Shown here one piece after another: positions 33,461-40,495 of a stretch of 64,000 nt of DNA. Both the position numbers and the translations under genes were made by a program. The stretch is taken from assembly GCA_964647585.1 (NCBI GenBank), contig CAZYGG010000005.1:1-64000 (forward strand), written 5' to 3'. How positions within the stretch are numbered: position 1 is the stretch's first letter; every line of letters begins with the position of its first letter. The notes beneath the pieces were generated by a model that saw nothing but the letters and a program-made list of their open reading frames with translations, did not search any database and was not told the origin of the DNA. The DNA is from CAJINA01 sp964647585. Its GTDB lineage: Bacteria > Desulfobacterota > Desulfobacteria > Desulfobacterales > CAJINA01.

Positions 33461-34123
33461 ATGAACAAAAGCAAGCCATTTAGGTTGAAAGTTAGAGGGG
33501 AAAATGCCTGCTTTACCCGACCGGAAATGAAGGTTGAGCGGGTATCGTATGATGTGATGACGCCTTCCGCCGCACGGGGAATTCTGGAGGCAATCCTTTG
33601 GAAGCCGGCTATCTGTTGGAAAATTCTACAAATCGACGTACTTAACCCAATAAAATGGGAATCGGTAAGACGTAACGAAGTGGGGAAAAAGGCAGCCAGG
33701 CCGACTGCGGCTGCGATGCGGGGTGAAGATTCAAAACTCATGGGGATTTATATTGAGAAAGAGCGCCAGCAGCGCGCAGGGCTTTTTCTTCGCGACGTCG
33801 CCTATGTCATCCACGCCGAATTTAAGCTGACTGAACGGGCCGGGGCGGATGACAGTATCACCAAGTTCGAACAGATGTTTATCCGCAGGGCATCCCATGG
33901 GCAGTGTTTTCATCGTCCCTATTTCGGATGCCGCGAATTTCCGGTTGATTTTAAATTTATACAAAAAAATGCGGATAAGCTCGCGGCTATTGGGAAAACG
34001 CAGGATCTTGGATGGATGCTCTACGACATGGATTATTCCGGCAAGGAACCCATGCCACAGTTTTTTAACGCTAAAATGGTCGATGGCAAGATCGACCTTC
34101 GTTATGTAGAGGTGCGCTCATGA
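33461..34123 (+). CDS. cas5c: Cas5c (Cas5d), crRNA-processing subunit of type I-C Cascade
   Basis: A 220-residue RAMP protein. Starts KPFRLKVRGENACFTRPEMKVERVSYDVMTPSAARGILEAILWKPA, the I-C Cas5 signature. In this subtype Cas5 replaces Cas6 and cuts the repeat RNA; the GC-rich stem of the array repeat is its expected substrate. AAGGAGG precedes the ATG. Overlaps cas8c by 4 nt. Confidence 0.95.
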   Translation: MNKSKPFRLKVRGENACFTRPEMKVERVSYDVMTPSAARGILEAILWKPAICWKILQIDVLNPIKWESVRRNEVGKKAARPTAAAMRGEDSKLMGIYIEKERQQRAGLFLRDVAYVIHAEFKLTERAGADDSITKFEQMFIRRASHGQCFHRPYFGCREFPVDFKFIQKNADKLAAIGKTQDLGWMLYDMDYSGKEPMPQFFNAKMVDGKIDLRYVEVRS

Positions 34124-35865
34124 TTTTGAAAGGTCTGTCAGAGTATTACCAGCGGCTCGCCGATGATCCAAACATCGATATTGCACCACCTGGATTTGAG
34201 CGTAAGGCAATTGATTTTCTGGTGGTGATTGATGATTCGGGGGATTTCGTAAACTTACAGGATGTCCGCAAAGGAACAGGTAAGAAGCGCAAAGGGCGTA
34301 TTTCACTGGTCCCCAAAGGTGTAAAGCGTTCGTCGGGTATTGCCGCTAATCTCTTATGGGATACGGTACCGTATGTTCTTGGGAAAGCGCTACCCGAAAA
34401 GGGCAAGGATTTGGAAAAAACATCTGCACGAGCGGTGAAACAGCATGAGGCATTTGTAGAAAGAATCAAACAGACCTTCAGCGATAGCCTCGATATTGGG
34501 ATTCAGGCCGTCTTATCCTTTTTGAAGAGCGGCGAGTTTATACCTGTTTTTGAACATGCGGTTTGGAGCAATGTAGAAGAAGGTGGTGGAAACATCTCTT
34601 TTTCACTTTCCGGTGATACGCAGCTGGTTTGTCAGCGTCCAGAAGTGGTTGCAGGCGTTTTAGAAAAATCAAATTTGGATGGAGTGCTTCAGATTTGCTC
34701 AGTAAGTGGTGATGATGACGTTCCCGCTAAATTGCATACAGCTATTAAGGGAGTGTGGGGTGCTCAATCTTCCGGCGCAAATATCGTCTCCTTTAACCTT
34801 GATGCTTTTCGCTCTTTTGGAAAAAAACAGGGCGCTAATGCCCCGATCGGCAAAGCGGCTGAATTCGCCTACACCACCGCGTTGAATTATCTGCTGGCCT
34901 CGGAGGACAAGCGGATACAGGTAGGTGATGCCAGCACCGTTTTCTGGGCTAAAGATCCATGTGATTTTGAAATGGATTTCCATCCTATTCTTGCACCCAA
35001 GAAAGGTGAAGAGGCGGTGAGCTATGATAAAATCAGGAGCCTGCTGAGTGCTGTCAAAAACGGTATTCCGCCTGAAGATGCTGATCTACCCTTCTATGTT
35101 CTCGGTCTTGCTCCCAATGCGTCGCGCATCGCCGTCCGCTTTTGGTACGCTGGCAATTTAAAAGAAATCAAAGAACGGGTGGCGGATCATTTTCAGGATA
35201 TTGAAATGATCCGAGCGCCCCATGACCCTGAGTTCTTATCAGTATTCCAGTTGTTGGTTTCAACGGCGACGGAGCGAAAATCAGATAACATTCCACCAAA
35301 TCTCAGCGGGGAGCTCGCACGGGCTGTACTTACAGGAACCGCCTATCCCCGTACACTATTTGCAAATGCAATCCGCCGATGTAAGGCGGAACAGAAAGTC
35401 ACCTTTGCTCGTGCATCCATCATCAAAGGAGTTCTTTCCCGTAATTCCCGAATATCAAAATCAAACCAAAAGGAGATTTCTATGGCACTGGATAAAACAT
35501 ACGACAACCTCGGCTATGTGCTCGGGCGGCTCTTTGCTGTGCTTGAGCGAGTTCAAGAGCAAGCACAGGGGGCAGGGCTCAATAAAACAATCCGAGATAC
35601 GTACTTCGGAGCTGCAACCAGTTCCCCATTGATTACATTCAAACGGTTAAACGAACTTTCTGTGCATCATCTGGCAAAAATGCGGAATTCCGGCAAGAAT
35701 ACGGTTTGGCTGGAGCAATTAAAGCAGGAGGTCTACGGATATATTCCTGCCACTGGAATACCCCCTGTTCTCAACCTCGAAGATCAGGGACGGTTTTCCA
35801 TTGGCTATTACCACCAGCGCCAGGATTTTTTTACTAAAAAGAAAACTGAAGATAAAGGAGAATAA
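34120..35865 (+). CDS. cas8c: Cas8c (Csd1), large subunit of type I-C Cascade
   Basis: A 581-residue large subunit that recognises the PAM in type I-C. N-terminal LSEYYQRLADDPNIDIAPPGFERKAIDFLVVIDDSGDF and central GKAAEFAYTTALNYLL...DASTVFWAKDPCDFEMDF are typical Csd1 segments. The last 127 residues can also be made separately as Cas11c (35482-35865). ATG overlaps the cas5c stop; cas7c starts 2 bp after the stop. Confidence 0.95.
   Translation: MILKGLSEYYQRLADDPNIDIAPPGFERKAIDFLVVIDDSGDFVNLQDVRKGTGKKRKGRISLVPKGVKRSSGIAANLLWDTVPYVLGKALPEKGKDLEKTSARAVKQHEAFVERIKQTFSDSLDIGIQAVLSFLKSGEFIPVFEHAVWSNVEEGGGNISFSLSGDTQLVCQRPEVVAGVLEKSNLDGVLQICSVSGDDDVPAKLHTAIKGVWGAQSSGANIVSFNLDAFRSFGKKQGANAPIGKAAEFAYTTALNYLLASEDKRIQVGDASTVFWAKDPCDFEMDFHPILAPKKGEEAVSYDKIRSLLSAVKNGIPPEDADLPFYVLGLAPNASRIAVRFWYAGNLKEIKERVADHFQDIEMIRAPHDPEFLSVFQLLVSTATERKSDNIPPNLSGELARAVLTGTAYPRTLFANAIRRCKAEQKVTFARASIIKGVLSRNSRISKSNQKEISMALDKTYDNLGYVLGRLFAVLERVQEQAQGAGLNKTIRDTYFGAATSSPLITFKRLNELSVHHLAKMRNSGKNTVWLEQLKQEVYGYIPATGIPPVLNLEDQGRFSIGYYHQRQDFFTKKKTEDKGE
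35482..35865 (+). CDS. cas11c: Cas11c small subunit, internal start inside cas8c
   Basis: In-frame ATG (codon 455 of cas8c) with a strong AAAGGAG site 6 nt upstream inside the coding sequence, giving a 127-residue product starting MALDKTYDNLGYVLGRLF. It is helical, as small subunits are. Internal translation of cas11 from cas8 is established for types I-B, I-C and I-D. Cas11 would line the backbone of Cascade. Expression here is inferred from the site. Confidence 0.75.
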   Translation: MALDKTYDNLGYVLGRLFAVLERVQEQAQGAGLNKTIRDTYFGAATSSPLITFKRLNELSVHHLAKMRNSGKNTVWLEQLKQEVYGYIPATGIPPVLNLEDQGRFSIGYYHQRQDFFTKKKTEDKGE

Positions 35866-35867
35866 GC

Positions 35868-36731
35868 ATGAGTGACCCTATCAAAAACCGCTATGAATTC
35901 GTATTATTGTTCGACGTAAAAGACGGCAACCCTAACGGTGATCCCGATGCCGGGAACCTTCCGCGCATCGACCCTGAAACCGGCAATGGTTTGGTGACGG
36001 ACGTTTGCCTGAAGCGTAAAGTACGTAACTACATTGGCCTAATGAAAGGAGAACAGCCGCCCTTTGAGATCTATATCAAAGAGAAAGCGGTTCTCACCCT
36101 CCAGCAGAAAAAGGCCTATGATTCGCTTTCGGATGAGGAGAAAGACGGCGCAACAGCTGGGGAACAGGCCAAAGCATGGATGTGCAAGAATTTTTTCGAT
36201 GTTCGCACCTTCGGGGCTGTCATGTCGTTAAAGGAATTCAACTGTGGTCAGGTTCGCGGCCCCGTCCAATTTGGCTTTGCCCGCAGCAAGGACCGGATTT
36301 TCACAGGGGAGCATACCATTACCCGTATGGCCGTTGCCACAGATGCTGAAGCCAAAAAACAAAAGGGTGACAACCGAACCATGGGACGTAAGTTCACCAT
36401 CCCTTACGGCCTCTACGAAGTCCATGGCTTCATCTCCGCATCGCTGGCCAAGCAGACCGGATTCACCGAAGATGATCTTAAACTTTTCTGGGAGGCACTT
36501 GAAAATATGTTTGATCATGATCGGTCCGCCGCCCGTGGTGAAATGGCTGCTCAAAAGGTGATCGTATTCAAGCACGACAGCGAATTGGGAAATGCGTCTG
36601 CGCACAAGCTTTTCGATAAGGTGCGCGTTGAGAGAAAGGACGATTCGAAACCGGCCCGGGCGTTTTCTGATTACGATGTTGTTATTGACGAAAATATGCC
36701 GCCGGGAGTCGAACTCATGGAGTTGATTTAA
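35868..36731 (+). CDS. cas7c: Cas7c (Csd2), backbone subunit of type I-C Cascade
   Basis: A 287-residue RAMP protein that coats the crRNA spacer. Begins NRYEFVLLFDVKDGNPNGDPDAGNLPRIDPETGNGLVTDVCLKRKVRNY, the Csd2 hallmark, with RTFGAVMSLKEFNCGQVRGPVQFGFARS further on. Full length. Follows cas8c directly. In most I-C operons cas4 comes next; here two unrelated genes intervene. Confidence 0.96.
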   Translation: MSDPIKNRYEFVLLFDVKDGNPNGDPDAGNLPRIDPETGNGLVTDVCLKRKVRNYIGLMKGEQPPFEIYIKEKAVLTLQQKKAYDSLSDEEKDGATAGEQAKAWMCKNFFDVRTFGAVMSLKEFNCGQVRGPVQFGFARSKDRIFTGEHTITRMAVATDAEAKKQKGDNRTMGRKFTIPYGLYEVHGFISASLAKQTGFTEDDLKLFWEALENMFDHDRSAARGEMAAQKVIVFKHDSELGNASAHKLFDKVRVERKDDSKPARAFSDYDVVIDENMPPGVELMELI

Positions 36732-36773
36732 GCCAAATCGCAAAAAACCATACTTTTGTTAGAGAACAAAACC

Positions 36774-37268
36774 ATGACCTACTCCCGCTTCGAAGACCTG
36801 CCCGTCTGGAAAGAGGCCATCCGTCTGGCCGGAGGCGTTTACAACCTGACCGAACACCGCAACTGGAAAGGCAGCTACAGCATGCGGGACCAGATCGAGC
36901 GGGCCGCGCTTTCCGTGTCGAACAACATTGCCGAGGGTTTCGAGCGCGGTACAACCAAAGAACTGCTGATGTTCCTGTATATCGCCCGCGGTTCGGCCGG
37001 TGAAGTCCGCTCCATGCTCTGTTTTTTCGAACGCCGGAAGGGCTTTGCCGATTTCAAATCTCAGATTTCAAATTTGAAATCTCTTGCCGAAAGCTGTTCA
37101 CGCCAGTTACGCGCCTGGGCGGACCACCTGCAGAACTCGGATATAGGGGGGCAGCGGCATTTGAATGAAAAATCGCGCAAGAATTATCAGGCCGGAAAAG
37201 AAGCTGAAAGTTTTCAGCAGACACTCCAAAATGCATTGCCCAAAAAGCATCCTGCGAGAAAGCGATGA
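36774..37268 (+). CDS. four helix bundle protein (23S rRNA IVS-protein family)
   Basis: A 164-residue protein of the family first found in 23S rRNA intervening sequences. MTYSRFEDLPVWKEAIRLAGGVYNLTEH and MRDQIERAALSVSNNIAEGFERGTTKELLMFLYIARGSAGEVRSML are diagnostic. Start ATG 36774 matches the family start; the frame begins earlier at TTG 36756. The C-terminal ~40 residues exceed the normal ~120. The extension begins near an 18-bp perfect palindrome (37064-37081), which may be an inserted repeat. Located between cas7c and cas4; function unknown, possibly nucleic-acid related. Confidence 0.85.
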   Translation: MTYSRFEDLPVWKEAIRLAGGVYNLTEHRNWKGSYSMRDQIERAALSVSNNIAEGFERGTTKELLMFLYIARGSAGEVRSMLCFFERRKGFADFKSQISNLKSLAESCSRQLRAWADHLQNSDIGGQRHLNEKSRKNYQAGKEAESFQQTLQNALPKKHPARKR

Positions 37269-37323
37269 GACTTTATAAACCCTGGCAGGCAAGGGAACTA
37301 AATATTTACTGGTGATTGAAAAG

Positions 37324-38340
37324 ATGAATGCAGACAAAACTATGGAACCTGAATTTGGTGAGATCGTTCTCTATGACGCTGAAGATGGTAAAGCAGCTTT
37401 AGATGTACGCTTGCAGGGTGAGACCGTCTGGCTGTCCCAGGCACAGATGCAAGTGCTTTTTAGCAGAGAACGGTCTGTTATTACAAAGCATATTAACAAC
37501 GTCTTTAAAGAGGGAGAGCTATATAAAAATAGAGTATGTGCAAAATTTGCACATACTGCCACAGACGGTAAAACTTATCAAGTTGCCCACTATAACCTGG
37601 ATGTCATCATTTCAGTCGGCTATCGGGTAAAATCCCAGCGCGGCACACAGTTCCGCATCTGGGCCACCTCGGTTCTCAAAGACCATCTGGTGCTAGGTTA
37701 TACACTGAACCAAAAACGGTTGGCCGAAAAAGGCCTTGGCGAAGCCCGGCAGACGCTGGTACTGCTGGCAGATACGCTGAAAATAAACCAGTTAGTAACT
37801 GACGAGGGGCAAGCGGTTCTTTCGATTGTCGAGCAATACGCCAAGACGTGGCGACTGCTCTGGCAATATGATGAGGCCACTCTACCTTTACCGGCAAAGA
37901 GAAGTGGCGCTGGGGCGATCATCCCGCTTGATGCGGCACGGCAAGCCATCGCCAAATTGCAGCAAAACTTGATGGCCAAGGGAGAGGCGACGGATATATT
38001 CGGCAACGAGCAGAATGATGGACTTGCCGGCATCCTTGGCGCAATCGGGCAAACCTTCGATGGCAGGGATCTTTATCCGAGTGCCGAGGAAAAAGCAGCC
38101 CATCTTTTGTACTTCGTTATCAAGGATCACCCCTTCACCGACGGCAACAAGAGGATCGGCTCCTTTTTATTTCTTTATTTCCTGAACATTAACAGTCTGC
38201 TTGCCCAAAAACACTTGGACAATAGGGGATTGGTGGCTTTGACTCTGCTCATTGCAGCAAGTGATCCCGGTCAGAAAAAGTTGATGGTTAAACTCATCGT
38301 CAACTTGCTTATGGAAGGAGAGGAGCTTCCGGCAAAATAG
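37324..38340 (+). CDS. RhuM-like protein with C-terminal Fic/Doc domain
   Basis: A 338-residue two-domain protein. N-terminal ~150 residues are RhuM/virulence-protein-like (VWLSQAQMQVLFSRERSVITKHINNVFKEGEL...VAHYNLDVIISVGYRVKSQRGTQFRIWATSVLKDHLVLGY), a KilA-N/phage-regulator-related fold. The C-terminal part is Fic/Doc with the full motif HPFTDGNKR starting H269. The Lys after Asn is Doc-like, and Doc phosphorylates EF-Tu, so kinase or AMP-transfer activity is possible. ATG 37324 chosen over GTG 37312. It ends 3 bp before cas4, so it is co-transcribed with the adaptation genes. No separate antitoxin is seen. Confidence 0.85.
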   Translation: MNADKTMEPEFGEIVLYDAEDGKAALDVRLQGETVWLSQAQMQVLFSRERSVITKHINNVFKEGELYKNRVCAKFAHTATDGKTYQVAHYNLDVIISVGYRVKSQRGTQFRIWATSVLKDHLVLGYTLNQKRLAEKGLGEARQTLVLLADTLKINQLVTDEGQAVLSIVEQYAKTWRLLWQYDEATLPLPAKRSGAGAIIPLDAARQAIAKLQQNLMAKGEATDIFGNEQNDGLAGILGAIGQTFDGRDLYPSAEEKAAHLLYFVIKDHPFTDGNKRIGSFLFLYFLNINSLLAQKHLDNRGLVALTLLIAASDPGQKKLMVKLIVNLLMEGEELPAK

Positions 38341-38343
38341 CCT

Positions 38344-38988
38344 ATGTATACCGAATCCGAACTTTTACCCCTTTCCGCACTGCAGCACCTCCAATTTTGC
38401 GAGCGGCAGTGTGCCTTGATCCATGTCGAGCAGCTCTGGGTCGAGAATCGGTTTACCGCCGAAGGTCGCATTATGCATGAACGGGTGGACTCGGGAAGCC
38501 GGGAGTCAAGGAAAAAGGTGCGGATTGAGTTTTCAGTCCCCCTCAGGTCCCTGCGCCTGGGTCTGGTGGGCAAAGCGGATGTGGTTGAGTTTCATAAAGC
38601 GGATGCTGGTGGCGGCAAAGCGATCTGGATGCCTTTTCCGGTGGAATATAAACGCGGCAAACCCAAAAAGAATAAATGCGACGAAGTTCAACTCTGTGCC
38701 CAGGCACTGTGCCTTGAAGAGATGACCGGCTTTGAAGTCGGTGCGGGGGCGCTTTTTTATGGCAAGACAAGGCGTCGCAAGGATGTTTCTCTTGATGAAG
38801 GACTTCGCAAAGAGACAATGGAAACAGCCTTGCGCCTGCACGCCCTTATACGCGTACGCAAAACACCGTCGCCGGAATTTTCTTCAAAGTGTCGTAGTTG
38901 CTCTTTCATTGATTTATGCCTGCCGGATAAAGTGGATGGCAGGCGTTCGGTTAACCAATACCTTGGCGATCTCACGGGGTCCTTATGA
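38344..38988 (+). CDS. cas4: Cas4 nuclease (type I-C)
   Basis: A 214-residue PD-(D/E)xK exonuclease with Fe-S cluster that trims prespacers and selects PAM orientation with Cas1. Cysteines C19 and C23 (FCERQC) and a C-terminal group (CRSCSFIDLC) bind the cluster; nuclease residues lie in RIMHERVD, LVGKADVVEF and FPVEYKRGK. Starts 3 bp after the Fic gene and overlaps cas1 by 4 nt. Confidence 0.94.
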   Translation: MYTESELLPLSALQHLQFCERQCALIHVEQLWVENRFTAEGRIMHERVDSGSRESRKKVRIEFSVPLRSLRLGLVGKADVVEFHKADAGGGKAIWMPFPVEYKRGKPKKNKCDEVQLCAQALCLEEMTGFEVGAGALFYGKTRRRKDVSLDEGLRKETMETALRLHALIRVRKTPSPEFSSKCRSCSFIDLCLPDKVDGRRSVNQYLGDLTGSL

Positions 38989-40016
38989 AGCGGCATTTAA
39001 ACACACTCTTTGTAACAACTCAGGGCGCTTACCTGTCTAAGGAGGGTGAAACTGTTTCCGTTTCCGTGGACAGGGAGAAAAAGCTGCAGATTCCGGTTCA
39101 TACCCTTGACGGAATAGTATGTTTCGGCCGGGTGATGTGCAGTCCCTACCTGATGGGGTTCTGTGCCGAAAAGGACGTCGCTATCAGCTTTCTTTCCGAG
39201 TACGGGCGTTTTCTGGCGCGCGTCCAGGGACCGGTGTCCGGTAATGTCCTTTTACGCAGAGAGCAGTACCGGCAGGCCGATCACCCCGAACGCTGTTCCG
39301 AAATTGCCTATGCGATTGTTACAGCCAAACTACTTAACAGCCGTTCGGTTTTAAGAAGATCCATTCGCGACCACGGCAGTAGAATAGACTCACAAAAGGT
39401 AGGCAAAGCAGGCAACCACCTCGCGGCCCTGGTTAAAGAGGTGTTGCCGGAAATCGGACTGGACAGCCTGCGGGGTGTGGAGGGGGAAGCTGCAAAAACC
39501 TATTTCGGTGTGTTTGATCACCTGATCATTAACCATAAAGAGGATTTTGCATTTAAGGGAAGAAACCGGAGGCCACCGCTGGACAAGGTAAACTGCCTTC
39601 TCTCTTTTATCTACACCCTTTTACTCCATGATGTCCGTTCGGCCCTGGAATCAGTCGGGCTTGATTCGGCGGTTGGGTTTCTCCACCGTGACAGGCCGGG
39701 CAGGCCGGGGCTGGCCCTGGACATGATGGAGGAATTCAGGTCTGTCATTGCGGACAGGTTAACCCTTTCTCTGGTTAATCAGGGCAGTGCGCGAAAAAGT
39801 GGCTTCAAGGAGAGCCAGACCGGTGCTGTTTTAATGGGTGACGACATGCGGAAAAAGGTCCTGGTAGCCTACCAGAAACGAAAACAGGCAGAGGTGATGC
39901 ACCCATTCCTGGAAGAAAAAGTGACCATTGGCCTCCTTTTTCACACCCAGGCCCTGCTCCTATCAAGATATTTAAGGGGCGATCTGGACGGCTATCCCGC
40001 GTTTGTCTGGCGATAG
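38985..40016 (+). CDS. cas1: Cas1 integrase (type I-C)
   Basis: A 343-residue spacer integrase. Metal-binding residues are in SLRGVEGEAAKTYFG (Glu), VGFLHRDRPGRPGLALDMMEEFR (His and Asp), all conserved. N-terminal beta domain LNTLFVTTQGAYLSKEGETVSVSVDREKKLQIPVHTLDGIVCFG is typical I-C. ATGA overlap with cas4; cas2 follows after 8 bp. Confidence 0.96.
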   Translation: MKRHLNTLFVTTQGAYLSKEGETVSVSVDREKKLQIPVHTLDGIVCFGRVMCSPYLMGFCAEKDVAISFLSEYGRFLARVQGPVSGNVLLRREQYRQADHPERCSEIAYAIVTAKLLNSRSVLRRSIRDHGSRIDSQKVGKAGNHLAALVKEVLPEIGLDSLRGVEGEAAKTYFGVFDHLIINHKEDFAFKGRNRRPPLDKVNCLLSFIYTLLLHDVRSALESVGLDSAVGFLHRDRPGRPGLALDMMEEFRSVIADRLTLSLVNQGSARKSGFKESQTGAVLMGDDMRKKVLVAYQKRKQAEVMHPFLEEKVTIGLLFHTQALLLSRYLRGDLDGYPAFVWR

Positions 40017-40024
40017 GTGATGAT

Positions 40025-40315
40025 ATGATGGTTTTGGTCAGTTACGATGTTTCAACTCAAGACAAGGAAGGCGCAAGAAGACTGCGCCGGGTGGCAAAAG
40101 CGTGCAAAGATTATGGGCAGCGTGTCCAGTATTCCGTATTTGAGTGCATTGTCGATCCGGCCCAATGGACGAAATTCAAGCACAGGTTGATGGATGAAAT
40201 TGATTCCGAAAGGGACAGTTTGCGCTTTTATTTCCTTGGTTCTAACTGGCAAAAGCGGATTGAGCATGTCGGTGCAAAAGAGAGTCTTGATCAGGAGGGG
40301 CCCCTTGTCATTTGA
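40025..40315 (+). CDS. cas2: Cas2 (type I-C)
   Basis: A 96-residue ferredoxin-fold protein that forms the Cas1-Cas2 integration complex. MVLVSYDVSTQDKEGARRLRRVAKACKDYGQRVQYSVFECIVDPAQW is the family signature with the conserved Asp in VSYDVS. Start at ATG 40025 or the adjacent ATG 40028. Last cas gene; the leader and array follow. Confidence 0.96.
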   Translation: MMVLVSYDVSTQDKEGARRLRRVAKACKDYGQRVQYSVFECIVDPAQWTKFKHRLMDEIDSERDSLRFYFLGSNWQKRIEHVGAKESLDQEGPLVI

Positions 40316-40495
40316 TAGATTGCGAACCTCTTGTAAACAGGTTTTGCCGGAGGGTTCGCAGATACGATACCGTACTAATATCAATTGGAAATTAGGATAT
40401 TTGTTCTTTGACAAGCTATTAGGATCACGCAGAAAGTGTGGCTTCGCAGAAGTTGAGTATTATTGTTTGTTATTTTATTAGGTTGTAATGTTACT
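40316..40495 (+). promoter_or_regulatory. CRISPR leader
   Basis: 180 bp of AT-rich DNA between cas2 and the first repeat, where new spacers enter. Contains GCGAACCT/AGGGTTCGC arms (40322-40366) that may form a hairpin after cas2 and a TTGACA at 40408-40413, but no clear -10. Confidence 0.65.
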
